Notes: generated by a model from the letters alone, not told the origin. Shown: positions 43,833 to 53,541, counted from the first letter of the stretch. The stretch is DNA of 64,000 nucleotides from Aureimonas ureilytica (GCF_001475935.1 NZ_LDQA01000010.1:34708-98707); one strand, 5' to 3'. Numbers and translations are program-made.

Positions 43833-44153
43833 TCAGCGCGAGGGCGCCAGCAGCTCGGCCGCCCGATCCGCGCCGAACAGCTCCGTGGCCGCGCCCATCA
43901 GGAGCGGCCATAACTCATCGTCCGACTGGTAGGTCTGCGCGGCGCGGAACAGTTCGATGATGCGGCGCGACTGGCGCTGCATCGCCTCATAGATCGCGTC
44001 ACCCTCGGGATCGGTCGCACGACGCCAGAGGTCGGCGGGGTAGACGATCGTCGGTAGTGGAGCCGGCGGCCCCTCGGCCTTCCAGGCGGCGATTTCCTCG
44101 GCCGTCATGGCGACCTTTTCACCCTCGCGGATGATGTAGAGTTCGTCGGCCAT
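43833..44153 (-). CDS. Small phage protein next to the tail appendage gene
   Basis: A 106-residue acidic protein from ATG 44153 (MADELYIIREGEKVAMTAEEIAAWKAEGP). No membrane helix or Cys. Such small acidic proteins beside tail-fibre genes are often fibre-assembly chaperones, and the YPADLWRRATDPEGDAIYEAM segment would suit that, but this is inference. It begins one base after the stop of the gene at 44155. Confidence 0.7.
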   Translation of the reverse strand: MADELYIIREGEKVAMTAEEIAAWKAEGPPAPLPTIVYPADLWRRATDPEGDAIYEAMQRQSRRIIELFRAAQTYQSDDELWPLLMGAATELFGADRAAELLAPSR

Positions 44154-44154
44154 G

Positions 44155-45021
44155 TCAGCGCACTCCGTAGATCTTGATGCGCCCGGACTGCGCGAGCTGG
44201 ACAGTTGAGAAGATGCCGAGAAGCTTTTTGACCCCAATCGCGTTGAGAACGCCCGCGCGAGACGTTCCCGTGTCTACACCCCCCGCTGTCTTTCCGACCT
44301 GCTGCGAGAAGAACGAGGCCCGGCCTCCGTCCGACCCATCGTGATAGCGGATCACAACATGATTGTCGTTGACGCCATCGAGCGCGATGATGCCGTGCTT
44401 GTTGTCGATCACAGAGGCGTTGAGAGGACCGTTCACCGTATCCCGACCGTAGACCTGCATCGCGTATTCCTGCGATCCGGTATAGTAGCCCGCTCCATCT
44501 CCATACCGCAGGAAGAGGAGACCGGAGCCGGATTTCGCAGCCAACCCGATGATGCTGATTTCGAAGGACGCGAAGTCGTTGGGCAGCGTCAGTTCAACGC
44601 CGGTCGAGTTGAGCAGCAGTTCGGGACCGTAGTTCGCGAGAAGCACTTTCATCGTGCGCGCGTCGGCCTCGGCCTTGGTGTAGCGATTGGCGAACAATGC
44701 CGCGACCGCAGCAGGATCGAGAAGCATCTTTCCGGGCGCGCCGAGGAAGATGTCCTTCGTCCCGGCGGCGAAGTTGACCTTGGCGTCGCCATTGGAGCTG
44801 TCGAGGACCGTTGTGCGCTCCAGCGTGTCGGCCGCCACATAGGTGCCGACGCCGGTTTCCCATGACCCGCCAGGCCCGGTGATCGTGTACCAGGTCGTGT
44901 CGCCGACAGCCATCACGCCGCCGAACCGTTTGAAGCCGAGTTGCGCGCCGGCCAGCGTCATGTTGCCGAGCCCGGAAGACGTGGATGTCTCCCGCACGCG
45001 GTCGCGGATGATCAGGGCCAC
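44155..45021 (-). CDS. Phage tail appendage (fibre-like) protein
   Basis: Protein of 288 residues. The start MALIIRDRVRETSTSSGLGNMTLAGAQLGF has the DRVxETSTSxGxGxxxLxGA motif common in the N-terminal, virion-attached part of phage tail fibre proteins. Then come repeated beta-rich segments (TWYTITGPGGSWETGVGTY, FAAGTKDIFLGAPG) and a C-terminal jelly-roll-like region. No enzymatic motif was seen. It overlaps the next upstream gene by one base, so it is coupled to it. Confidence 0.8.
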   Translation of the reverse strand: MALIIRDRVRETSTSSGLGNMTLAGAQLGFKRFGGVMAVGDTTWYTITGPGGSWETGVGTYVAADTLERTTVLDSSNGDAKVNFAAGTKDIFLGAPGKMLLDPAAVAALFANRYTKAEADARTMKVLLANYGPELLLNSTGVELTLPNDFASFEISIIGLAAKSGSGLLFLRYGDGAGYYTGSQEYAMQVYGRDTVNGPLNASVIDNKHGIIALDGVNDNHVVIRYHDGSDGGRASFFSQQVGKTAGGVDTGTSRAGVLNAIGVKKLLGIFSTVQLAQSGRIKIYGVR

Positions 45022-45797
45022 TATAGCCTCTCCTCAATCTGGTACTGTTTGGAAAAGCGATCCCAAACCGCTTGCACGATCGGCGTGGTCTCGCTCTGAA
45101 ATCCCCAGATCGTCACCTGCCCGAGATTGGGGGCCGTGGGGTCGAGGATCGTGAGCACATCGGCGCTCGCGCCCTTGCTCGCGTCGATCGCCTCCACGAA
45201 GCTCCAGCGTTGATCCTCGGTCAGCTCAGCAAAGGTCAGGTCCGCGATCCGATATTTGCGCTTGGGGTCCACATGGGTGGAGCCGCCCGCGCTCTTGGTC
45301 TTGACGCTGGGGTCCACCCAGCGCATCGACCAGTTGAAATCGAAGTTGGACACGAAGCGACACCTTGGCCCGACGAACAATCGGCCCGCGTCGATCCCAT
45401 CCGCGCCCGGCTGCAAGAGGTCGATGCGCAGGTATCGAGCGCTGATGGGCTCGGGCAGAAGCGCCATCTGGTAGCCGTAGACCGGATCGCAGCAACCCGT
45501 GACAGTCAGGTCGAAGACCGCCGCACCGCCCTCGCTATCGGAGTTGGAGCCGCGCAGGCGCATTGTGCCGGCCTGCGTCATGGAGCAGCCGACCAGCGCC
45601 ACCGTGTCGATCGGCGTCGGCGACTGGAAGTCGAGGAACAGAGACGCCGCCTGCCCCAACCCGCGCCATTTGCGTGCGATGTGCGGATCGCGCAGAAGCG
45701 AGGGCGGCAGGAACGGCGCGGACGACGAGGCCCGAAGGATCGTCGTCGCTGCGTCGGCCCGATTGTCATAGGCGATACAAGCCCGAAACTCGCTCAT
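45021..45797 (-). CDS. Phage tail protein, discoidin-like N-terminal region
   Basis: Protein of 258 residues. The first half resembles a galactose-binding-like (F5/8 type C) sandwich: FLDFQSPTPIDTVALVGCSM, RLRGSNSDSEGG and EPISARYLRIDLLQPG. The second half carries WVDPSVKTKSAGG and a conserved end with WGFQSETTPIVQAVWDRFSKQYQIEERL. It lies between the baseplate-like protein and the fibre-like protein and overlaps both by a few bases, so it belongs to the tail-tip module. Exact role unknown. Confidence 0.75.
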   Translation of the reverse strand: MSEFRACIAYDNRADAATTILRASSSAPFLPPSLLRDPHIARKWRGLGQAASLFLDFQSPTPIDTVALVGCSMTQAGTMRLRGSNSDSEGGAAVFDLTVTGCCDPVYGYQMALLPEPISARYLRIDLLQPGADGIDAGRLFVGPRCRFVSNFDFNWSMRWVDPSVKTKSAGGSTHVDPKRKYRIADLTFAELTEDQRWSFVEAIDASKGASADVLTILDPTAPNLGQVTIWGFQSETTPIVQAVWDRFSKQYQIEERL

Positions 45798-47422
45798 CCG
45801 TAGGCCACCACTTCCACGACGTTGTTCTCGGTGTCTTCGTCCAGGGACACGATGCGCAGCGCCTTGCCGTCCGCGAGGTCCCAGCGCGGATAAGTCAGGC
45901 GGATCACGTCGCCGAGGTCGAGGCCGAAAGGCTGCGTCTTGAGCGTCGCCCGATAGAGCGAACGGGACGAACGGTAGAGGTTGAGCCAGCGCCGCGCCTC
46001 GGCCCGTGCGTCGGCCTCATCGCGGAAATAGGCTTCCGCCATCGGCGGGTCTTGCGCCAACGGGTGGTTGACCTTGACCCGATCGCTCGACGCCTCGGCG
46101 ATGCGCCATGCCTCGCGCAGCCAGGCGCGGCGCTCGTCCGTAATGCCGTCCGCCAGACGGTCGCCGTCCTGCACCGTCCAGTTCAGGGCGTAGCCGATAC
46201 GATAGCGCCAGGCGGGCGGATCGATAGCGTCGGGCAAGGTCTCGCGGTTGATGCGGATGATCTCCACATCGCCAAAGGACGCCTTCGGATCGCCGCTTGG
46301 TGCGGTGAGGATGCCAACCTCCAGATCGCCCGCGCGCCGGAACCCGACCCAGCCGCCGATCCCGCGCATGAGACGCGCGCAGAGTTCGGCGACCGTGACC
46401 TCGCTGCCGGGCTCGACATAGAGACCGACCGGAGCTGGCTGGAGCGCCGCCACACGGGCAAAGCTCGCCGCGTTGATGCGGGAGACCTTGGCCGTCGCCT
46501 CGGCAAGGTGACGCACGATCTCAGCCGTGTGCGAGAGATGCGCACCGCGCGGGGCCGCCCCGAGTACGTCAGCCGTGACCATGCCCCGGTCGTCATCCAG
46601 CAGAAAGCGCAGCCGGAACAGACCGAGCGCGAGGCAGGTCGCATAGCGCCCTTGCGGGATCGCCGCCGCCAGGAGCGCGGCGAGCGTCGGATAGTCTGCA
46701 TCCAGCGCCAGCTTGGCGGCGCGGACATAGACGGCCGGGATGGCTGCCACCGGCCCGTCATGCACCTGGAAGACAAGGCTGGTCGTCGCCGTCAGGTCGG
46801 CCGGGGTGACATTCGACACCGTCCCGAGAGCCAGCGGCTTGCGCTTGCCCTTGAGATCGGTGCCCCCCTCTACCCCACCCGTGCCGGCATAGGTGTTCGG
46901 GCTCGCCGGCACCTCCATCTGGTAGCCGAAGTCGCGAAGGTCCACGATCAGCTCTGCGTCGTCCACGTGCCAGCCGGTGGACTGGCCGTCGAAGATCACG
47001 CCGAAGCTGTCATAGGCATCCCCCGCCCCGCCGAGCTTCACCGTCACGCGCCGCCCGTCTACGGCATGGGTGCCGATCAGGTGGTCATATTCGCCGCTGG
47101 CATTGTTCAGGATCATCTCGCCGAGCCCCACCGTATAGGCCGAGAAGGCGCCGCCCCCGAGCAGGGAGCGGGTGAAGCGTAGGGCCTGACGCACCGTGCC
47201 GGCGAACAGGCGCGACGGGATGCGATCCGAAGTCCGGCTGATGAAATCCTCCGTGGCCGCGAAAAGGCGGTTATCGGCATTGACCACAAGTCTCGCCGAA
47301 CCGATCAAGGCCGCCGAAACAGCCTTGTAGCCCGGCGTAAAAGCCGCCCGACCTTCCAGCCGCGCGGAAGGCTCCGGCAGGGTGGACAGCGGCAGGGAGC
47401 CGATCGGCGCGATCCCCAACAT
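45794..47422 (-). CDS. Phage tail tip / baseplate hub-like protein
   Basis: Protein of 542 residues from ATG 47422, in a TGATG overlap with the preceding gene. It opens MLGIAPIGSLPLSTLPEPS, a motif shared with the next gene upstream. The middle part has alternating strands (EYDHLIGTHAVDGRRVTVKLGG, WHVDDAELIVDLRDFGYQ) and the C-terminus has PFGLDLGDVIRLTYPRWDL, typical of hub proteins that follow the tape measure. Such proteins form the tip that contacts the host envelope. Assignment is by position, size and composition. Confidence 0.72.
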   Translation of the reverse strand: MLGIAPIGSLPLSTLPEPSARLEGRAAFTPGYKAVSAALIGSARLVVNADNRLFAATEDFISRTSDRIPSRLFAGTVRQALRFTRSLLGGGAFSAYTVGLGEMILNNASGEYDHLIGTHAVDGRRVTVKLGGAGDAYDSFGVIFDGQSTGWHVDDAELIVDLRDFGYQMEVPASPNTYAGTGGVEGGTDLKGKRKPLALGTVSNVTPADLTATTSLVFQVHDGPVAAIPAVYVRAAKLALDADYPTLAALLAAAIPQGRYATCLALGLFRLRFLLDDDRGMVTADVLGAAPRGAHLSHTAEIVRHLAEATAKVSRINAASFARVAALQPAPVGLYVEPGSEVTVAELCARLMRGIGGWVGFRRAGDLEVGILTAPSGDPKASFGDVEIIRINRETLPDAIDPPAWRYRIGYALNWTVQDGDRLADGITDERRAWLREAWRIAEASSDRVKVNHPLAQDPPMAEAYFRDEADARAEARRWLNLYRSSRSLYRATLKTQPFGLDLGDVIRLTYPRWDLADGKALRIVSLDEDTENNVVEVVAYG

Positions 47423-47865
47423 CAAGCGGCATCCTCATAGGGCAGGAGCAACACCGGATCGATCTCGACCGCATAGACCCGGCGTCGGCCGTTGCCGGCA
47501 ATCAGGTCTTCGAACGAGGTGCGAGGGGCGACATCGAGCAGCGCTACGGCGGTCATGATGGCTGGACTTCGCCGGATCGCCGCCGGCGCACCGACTGCCA
47601 TGGCGCTGCCGGCGACGAGCGCGACCGAAATGGCGTAGGTGGCATCGGCATCGGCAGCCAGCGCCGCCCGCGTCGTGAGGCTGGCTTGCGTTGGCTGGAG
47701 CCGACCCGCCCGCGCGCTGATCGTTGCGCCCGCCGTCAGGCTGGCCGAGATGTTGACGCGGTACGAGGCGGCAGCGGCCACCTGCACCCTTGCCTGCAAC
47801 TCGGCAGCCCCGGCGAGTGGCGCGGCCGAGAGCGCGACCGTGGAAAGCGGAGCCAGCCCGAGCAT
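47422..47865 (-). CDS. Small phage tail protein
   Basis: Protein of 147 residues, Ala-rich, with no Cys or clear catalytic motif. It begins MLGLAPLSTVALSAAPLAG, closely matching the start of the larger protein downstream, and ends RRRVYAVEIDPVLLLPYEDAA. It lies 8 bases after the gene at 47874. Composition is biased (long Ala stretches), but the shared start motif and tight spacing argue that it is real. Confidence 0.68.
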   Translation of the reverse strand: MLGLAPLSTVALSAAPLAGAAELQARVQVAAAASYRVNISASLTAGATISARAGRLQPTQASLTTRAALAADADATYAISVALVAGSAMAVGAPAAIRRSPAIMTAVALLDVAPRTSFEDLIAGNGRRRVYAVEIDPVLLLPYEDAA

Positions 47866-47873
47866 GGCCTACC

Positions 47874-48275
47874 TCAAGCGAAGGTGATGGTGAGCTGCCC
47901 GACCGCGTATTGGAGGCTGTCGCCGGAGTTGATGACCTTGGAGACGGCGAGCGCGCCATAGAGCAGCATATTGCCGCCGTTCGCTGCATCCATGACCCCG
48001 ACATGGGTGATGGTGCCCCAATCGGCCGAAGCAGGGCCGAACGTGACGGCTCCAGTATTGGACGTAGTGCCGGCGCTGGCGTCCGCTTGAGACAGCTTGT
48101 CCGTGATGGCCTGTCGGGCATAGCCGCCGGCAGAGACTTCGGCCGTCAGACTTCCAGCCTCCCCCGGATCGGCCGTGAACAGCGCCAGATAAACCGGGTT
48201 CGGCATGGGATACGCCGTCTTTCCGATGACGTGATCCAGCAGCTTCTTTTCGAGATAGTTCGTCATCGCGGACAT
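47874..48275 (-). CDS. Phage tail fibre-family protein (133 aa)
   Basis: Protein of 133 residues. MTNYLEKKLLDHVIGKTAYPMPNPVYLALFTADPG is the hallmark start of a small phage protein widely labelled tail fibre protein; GGYARQAI, WGTITHVGVMD and GDSLQYAVGQLTITFA are later blocks of the same family. It is first after the terminator that follows the tape measure, so a promoter for the tail-tip genes may lie in 48276-48295. Confidence 0.82.
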   Translation of the reverse strand: MSAMTNYLEKKLLDHVIGKTAYPMPNPVYLALFTADPGEAGSLTAEVSAGGYARQAITDKLSQADASAGTTSNTGAVTFGPASADWGTITHVGVMDAANGGNMLLYGALAVSKVINSGDSLQYAVGQLTITFA

Positions 48276-48295
48276 GGCGCGGCTCCGTCAGGGCA

Positions 48296-48325
48296 AAGAA
48301 AAGGCCCCGCCGCAGGGGCGAGGCC
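48296..48325 (-). terminator. Terminator after the tape measure gene
   Basis: Inverted repeat gcccc / ggggc with flanking ggcc / ggcc pairing (48303-48325), followed on the minus strand by TTTTCTTT. It lies 30 bases past the tape measure stop. Confidence 0.72.
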
Positions 48326-48354
48326 GCAAGTCGTGTATCGTGAGGCGGGAACGG

Positions 48355-51300
48355 TCAGGCCGCTATAGTGGCGCGTCTTGCCGCCAGTCGGTCGGAGCTG
48401 GCACCCCGGCGGCGCTCGGCCTCCGAAGTCTCGCCGATCGTGGAGCGTGTTTCGTCGTCCGAGGCGACGATCGTCTCGGCCAGCTTGCGCACGTCGTCCG
48501 TGCCGGCGATCCGCCGCAGAGCCTCACGCATGGCGCGCAGCTCGGCGACGATCTCGCCATCGTCCGAGCCCGAACCTGTCGGAAGCACCGGCATGGCGGG
48601 CGTTGGTGCGGTGCGCAGGGCTTCCACCACCCTGACGCCGCCCCACCGGGAGATGTCGGATTGAGACCAGACGACTTCGCCGCGATGGACGATGCCGGCA
48701 GGATCATAGACCCCGCCCGCCCCGGTGTAGCCGCCGCGCGCAAAGCCCGCCTGTTTCCAGGCGGTCATGAAGTGAGGCGCGATCCCCGCGTTATAGTAGC
48801 CATACTCTTGGCTCCACGCGTTGAACGCTTCCTCGAACGTGCCGCCCTGCTTCAACCACACCGACGCGCCGTTGAAGCTGAAGGTTCGTCCGGCGAGGCC
48901 GTTGCGATACTCCATGGCCGGCGCGCTGGCGGCCGGGGCCGGTGCAGGCGTCGAGACGATGGCCGGCGTCGGCGCAGGCTGTGCCGCCGCCGGCAGGGCG
49001 ACAGTTGGGTTGAGAGCCTGGACGTATTGCTGGAGCGAGATCACCTGTGCCGCGTCCCGAGCCGCTTGAGCGGCATTGAGCGCGGCGACGGCTTCCGTGA
49101 CCGACTTGACGGAATTGTCGATCGCCAGCAACGCGCCGTACTGAGACTTGGCCATCTCCAGCTCGGACATCGCCGCCGTCTCCGTTCGGCCCAGCACCGC
49201 CTGGACCTCTGAAAAGTCCGCATAGTACGCCTCGGATGAAGCGTTGTAGCTCTTGGACTCATCAAGGTAGTTCCGGCCCAGCTCGATCAGCTTGGCCTGC
49301 GCCTCGGCATCACCCTTGGCCGCCCGCTCGGACGTCTCCCGAAACTTGGTCTGCACCTCCAGCAACCGCTCTTGCGGACCCAGCGTCGAGAGATTGCTGT
49401 CGAGGCGGATGCTGTCTCGAAAGGATCGGATGCTGTCCACGAAGGACGACACCCGATCGAACGCCGTGCGCAGGTTGCCTTGCGCCGTCGCTACCGCGTT
49501 TTCAAGCTGCGTCGTGGAGGTCCGCACCACGCCCGAGAGCTGAGGGAAGACCTTGACCAGCTCGCCGAGCGCGTCGGCCGAGAGATCGGCTCCGTCCACG
49601 ATCGCCTGCGCCTGTTTCTGGAACAGGGTCGGCAACAGCGACGTGTCGGCCCCAAGACGGGCCGCATCCTCCTGCGTCGCGCGGAAGGTTTCGATGAGAT
49701 CGCGGACCTTCGTCAGGTAGCTCTTGCCGTCGAGGTCTGCAACCTGATCGGCAATCCCCCGTTCGAAGTCGGATCGCATCTTACCCATGGCTACAGTGAG
49801 ATCGTCCGCCACCACGCGGGCGACCTCCTCGCTGGTCAGACCGAGCTTGACCAGCTCCGTGCGAAGAGCGGACGCCCCCCCTTCCAGCGACTGGAGACCG
49901 GCCCCGATGCTGGTCAGTTGATCCGCGCCCCGCAGGACGGAGCGCAGTTGCGTTACGCCTGCCGCCCTCGCCCGCTCGACCTCGGCCGATCCTTCCCCGA
50001 ACGACACCTTGGCGTCATCGGCGAAGGTGAGCATGGCCTTGGCCGCCTCGCGGATCGCATCCCGCGACTTAACCCAAGGGCCTTCCAGACCCTGCCCCGA
50101 AAGCAAGCTGCTTTCGGTCGATCCGAAACTGTCGCGGAAGGCCGCCTTGGTCCGCTCCTGGTAGGAGTAGCGGTCGAGGCCGGTTTGCCAGAACTCGGCC
50201 GAGGAGTTGCCCTTGCCGAATTTCCACGCCGCGCCGCCCACCTTCATGAAGCTGTCGAGGGCCTGATCGTCGGCGGCAAAGGCGTCACGCAGGCCGCTAT
50301 TCGGCCCGACGCCATCCTTCATGCGCTTCTGATATTCGCGGTATTGCGGGAGCATTTCCTCCCACTTCGCGGCAGCTTGGCGATGCGCTTCCTCCCGTTG
50401 CTTGCGCTTGCCGAGAGCGCCACCCAGAAGGCCGAGAGCCGCGCCGGCAATTGCGCCGATCGGCCCGGCCACCCCCAGCGCGGAAGCTGCCTGGAAGCCG
50501 CCAAGTGCTCCGGAGACGCCGCCTAGGAGCGGATCGGCCCCCTGATAGCCCGAGGAGAAGATGCCGAGCCCCGCGCCGAGCCCACCCATGAGCTGTTGCC
50601 CGCGCGTGACCCCGACATGGTTGACGGTCTGGCCTTGGGCGTTCTGGTAATGAAAACCCGGAGCCATCTGTTGCGCGGCTTGCTGGATGCCGCGCGACGT
50701 ACCTTGCTCGACAATCCGCTGTTGCTCGGCCTTGGAGAGGACCACCGAGCCCTGCGACTGCGTTCCGGTGCCGGTGCGATAGCCGACCACTTCCCGCGTC
50801 GAGTAGGTCGAGACCTTCGCGGAATTGCTTTGGTTGCCGCCGAAAATCTGGACCGTCCCGTCGCCGAACCCGGCGACGAAACCGACATGCCCGGTCGCGC
50901 CGCGAGACTGCGGACGCAACACCACGATGTCGCCGACCTTGGGCTGCGTTGTCGCCGTGCCCCAGCCCATGAAGGACGAGGCGGCGTTGGAGCCCGTGCC
51001 CTTGCCGCCTGCCTGGACGATCGCCGCATTGGCAAACGCGGCGCACCATGCCGTGTCCTTGGCTGACAGCCCGCTCCAGTTGCCGGACGCCCGCATGAAG
51101 CCGTCCAGCACCTTGCTATCGGCGCGCTCGTTGAGCCCTTGGAACTGCCGAGCGACGTCGAGCGCCGATCGCGAGGTCTTGGCGAGATTGTCGTTCAAGG
51201 CGGCGAGCGGGGCTGACGTGACAGCACCGACGCGAACCCCACCACCGGAGACGACGGGCGCAGAGCCGACAGGCCCGATCCCGGCCGCCGCCTTGTCCTG

Positions 51301-53493
51301 CGGCAGGCCGAAGAGCGAACCGAACAGATTTTTGGCTCCGGCCGAAGCGAGCTGCGAGCCGATCCCCGCGAACCCGCGCATCACCGACGCGAAGAAGCTT
51401 TCGCCGTCCCGCGTAGCCGAGGAAAAGATGTCCGCGAACACGTCGCCGACATTCTCGATAAAAGCTTGGCCGATTTCCTTCGCCGCCGCCTTGCCGCCCG
51501 TGCGAAGCCGCTCGGCGGCCTCCTGCGCATCCACGAAACCCTTGTCGATCTGGAGCTGCAAGGCCGTGCGCTGGAGATCGCTCAAGCCGTTGGCCGTGTT
51601 CGACACCATGGCTTGCAGCCGCTCGGCCTCCTGCGCGGCCTTTTCCAGCGGGAAGAATTGGCCGATCGCCGCATCCGCCTCGCGCCGAGCCGCCAGATTG
51701 TCGGTCATGCGCGCGATCGCCGCGCTCACCTCGCCAATCTTGCGCAGCTCTTCGTCCGACACGACGCCTTGAGCGCCCGCCGCTGCCTTGGCCGCCGCCA
51801 AGGCTTCGACTTGGAAGCGATAGCCCGCCGCCGCCCCTTCCGACATGCCGAGGGTTTCGGCTTCGGTCTGGAGACCGCGCACCGTGGCGTCCATCCCGGC
51901 AAGGCGCGCGCGCGTGGCATCCAGCGCGGCCTTGGCTTGCGCTTGCGCCTTTTTCGCCGCCTCATCGGCTTTCTTGGCGGCCTCTTCCGCCGTCTTGAAC
52001 GCCGACTGATCTTTGACGCCGGCAATCGCTTCCTGTTGCGCCTTATCATAGGCCGCGATGGCGTCGGCATTGCCTTTGACGCTCGCCCGCAGCCCGTCAT
52101 ACTTGGCGACGACCTCGGCAATGGCTGTCGCCTCTTCGCCGAGCCCGATCGCCGCGCGCTTGGCTTGCTCTTCGCGAACCGCAGCGTTGGCCGTGTCCGT
52201 GATCGGCTGCATCGCGCGCTGTTTCTGATAGAGCGCTACCATCTCGTCGCCGGCAGCTTGCCCGCTCTTGGAGGCGTCCGCGAAAAGATCATTGATCCGC
52301 TCGGCCTGCGTTCGGAGATCCGGCACCATCCCGAGAAGGCCCGTCATGGCCGTCCCGTAAGCTTTCTTCATCTCCATCGCGCGGACGGCACTGTCACTCA
52401 TGAGGTCGTTGACGCCCCGGAGCTTTTCTTCCAACGGGATATAGGTTTGCGTCCATTCCCGAATGGCCTTCGACAGGGCCTGAGCCTCTTTTGTTGCGCC
52501 ACCCGTTTCGAATTGAGCTAGATCGGCCTCAAGCTTTGCGAATGGCGGAATGCCATCTTTCGCTTCGGCGTTGAACGCCCTGACGGCCTTTCGAATTCCT
52601 TCGAATTGCTCTTGAACCACACGGTATCTGAGGCTCGGGCCGCCGAAGATGCTATACATCTTCTGGCTGGCCTCTTTCCGAACGCGCTCCAAGTCTTCCT
52701 TATAATTGTCGTTCGCACTCATCCGAACGGCCTGCGGCGAGCGCCGAGCATAATCCTCGGCCGCATCCCCCGCGACACCATAGGCGTCCCGCAGCTTGCG
52801 AACAGCCTCTTCCTGCCGCTTGATCACGTCTTCGATCGGCTTCACGTCACGCTTGATCACGAGCGCGAAGGCCGTCGCCGCCACGGCGACACCGCCGAGC
52901 GCCAAGCCCGCCGGCCCAAGCCCGCGCATGAAACCCATGACAGCCGAGCCGATCGCGGCGAGCGATCCACGAACACCGCCCGGCCCGTCGCCGAGCGCCT
53001 GGAGCACCTGCCCCGCCTGCGTCGCCATCACCTGAAACGGAGACGATCCGCTGGCGAGCATCGTCGTCACGTCATTGAGCTGATAGCCGAGGTTCTGGAC
53101 CTGACCGCCCGTCAGGCGCACCTGGTTGCCGGCGTTTCGGGCATTGTCGTTCGTCACGCCGAAGCGCTGTCCCAGCAACTCCATACGGTGCGCATAGGTC
53201 TGGGCATCGATCACGCCCTGTTCGAGCCCGCGATTGAGGATGGACACGCCGCGCGAATAATCCTGCGTCCGTCGATAGCCGTCATCGAGCGTGCGCGCCA
53301 ACCGCTCATTGGCCTTCGCGGCGGCGGCGATCGTGCGCGTCGAGCGATCCGTGATGTTTTCGGTCTCGCGGGTGCTGCGCCCCAGGTCGTCTTGCGCGTT
53401 CGTGACATCGTTGAGATCGCGAACGAGATCATCCAGCCCCTCCGAGGAACCTTCGATCCTGATTTCGTCGATCGCCGTTCCCGCAGTCGCCAT
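48355..53493 (-). CDS. Tape measure protein with internal cysteine peptidase domain
   Basis: Longest gene of the window, 1712 residues. It sets tail length and is injected with DNA. The N-terminus is mostly helical with coiled coils (SEGLDDLVRDLNDVTNAQDDLG) and a short membrane-prone stretch near residues 185-215. Around residues 805-905 is a compact CHAP/NlpC-P60-like domain (TIGR02594 type) with a Cys in DTAWCAAFAN, a His in TGHVGFVAGFG and GYRTGTG after it. A Gly-rich membrane-like stretch follows (ALGVAGPIGAIAGAALGLLGGALG). The C-terminus has FARGGYTGAGGVYDPAGIVHRGEVVWSQ, a common tape-measure end. The domain is expected to open peptidoglycan during DNA entry. Confidence 0.93.
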   Translation of the reverse strand: MATAGTAIDEIRIEGSSEGLDDLVRDLNDVTNAQDDLGRSTRETENITDRSTRTIAAAAKANERLARTLDDGYRRTQDYSRGVSILNRGLEQGVIDAQTYAHRMELLGQRFGVTNDNARNAGNQVRLTGGQVQNLGYQLNDVTTMLASGSSPFQVMATQAGQVLQALGDGPGGVRGSLAAIGSAVMGFMRGLGPAGLALGGVAVAATAFALVIKRDVKPIEDVIKRQEEAVRKLRDAYGVAGDAAEDYARRSPQAVRMSANDNYKEDLERVRKEASQKMYSIFGGPSLRYRVVQEQFEGIRKAVRAFNAEAKDGIPPFAKLEADLAQFETGGATKEAQALSKAIREWTQTYIPLEEKLRGVNDLMSDSAVRAMEMKKAYGTAMTGLLGMVPDLRTQAERINDLFADASKSGQAAGDEMVALYQKQRAMQPITDTANAAVREEQAKRAAIGLGEEATAIAEVVAKYDGLRASVKGNADAIAAYDKAQQEAIAGVKDQSAFKTAEEAAKKADEAAKKAQAQAKAALDATRARLAGMDATVRGLQTEAETLGMSEGAAAGYRFQVEALAAAKAAAGAQGVVSDEELRKIGEVSAAIARMTDNLAARREADAAIGQFFPLEKAAQEAERLQAMVSNTANGLSDLQRTALQLQIDKGFVDAQEAAERLRTGGKAAAKEIGQAFIENVGDVFADIFSSATRDGESFFASVMRGFAGIGSQLASAGAKNLFGSLFGLPQDKAAAGIGPVGSAPVVSGGGVRVGAVTSAPLAALNDNLAKTSRSALDVARQFQGLNERADSKVLDGFMRASGNWSGLSAKDTAWCAAFANAAIVQAGGKGTGSNAASSFMGWGTATTQPKVGDIVVLRPQSRGATGHVGFVAGFGDGTVQIFGGNQSNSAKVSTYSTREVVGYRTGTGTQSQGSVVLSKAEQQRIVEQGTSRGIQQAAQQMAPGFHYQNAQGQTVNHVGVTRGQQLMGGLGAGLGIFSSGYQGADPLLGGVSGALGGFQAASALGVAGPIGAIAGAALGLLGGALGKRKQREEAHRQAAAKWEEMLPQYREYQKRMKDGVGPNSGLRDAFAADDQALDSFMKVGGAAWKFGKGNSSAEFWQTGLDRYSYQERTKAAFRDSFGSTESSLLSGQGLEGPWVKSRDAIREAAKAMLTFADDAKVSFGEGSAEVERARAAGVTQLRSVLRGADQLTSIGAGLQSLEGGASALRTELVKLGLTSEEVARVVADDLTVAMGKMRSDFERGIADQVADLDGKSYLTKVRDLIETFRATQEDAARLGADTSLLPTLFQKQAQAIVDGADLSADALGELVKVFPQLSGVVRTSTTQLENAVATAQGNLRTAFDRVSSFVDSIRSFRDSIRLDSNLSTLGPQERLLEVQTKFRETSERAAKGDAEAQAKLIELGRNYLDESKSYNASSEAYYADFSEVQAVLGRTETAAMSELEMAKSQYGALLAIDNSVKSVTEAVAALNAAQAARDAAQVISLQQYVQALNPTVALPAAAQPAPTPAIVSTPAPAPAASAPAMEYRNGLAGRTFSFNGASVWLKQGGTFEEAFNAWSQEYGYYNAGIAPHFMTAWKQAGFARGGYTGAGGVYDPAGIVHRGEVVWSQSDISRWGGVRVVEALRTAPTPAMPVLPTGSGSDDGEIVAELRAMREALRRIAGTDDVRKLAETIVASDDETRSTIGETSEAERRRGASSDRLAARRATIAA

Positions 53494-53513
53494 GACGCCC
53501 TCCCTCGCAACAC

Positions 53514-53541
53514 AAAAAAGGGCGCGGGTTCAACCGCGCCC
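53514..53541 (-). terminator. Terminator between tail chaperones and tape measure
   Basis: Perfect 8-bp inverted repeat gggcgcgg / ccgcgccc (53520-53527, 53534-53541), 6-base loop, followed on the minus strand by TTTTTT. It overlaps the stop codon of the frameshifted chaperone frame. Confidence 0.85.

Noticed and set aside
45563..47182. 539-codon plus-strand frame opposite tail-tip genes
   Set aside because: Antisense shadow of the baseplate-like gene; Arg/Ala/His-rich, no recognisable domain.
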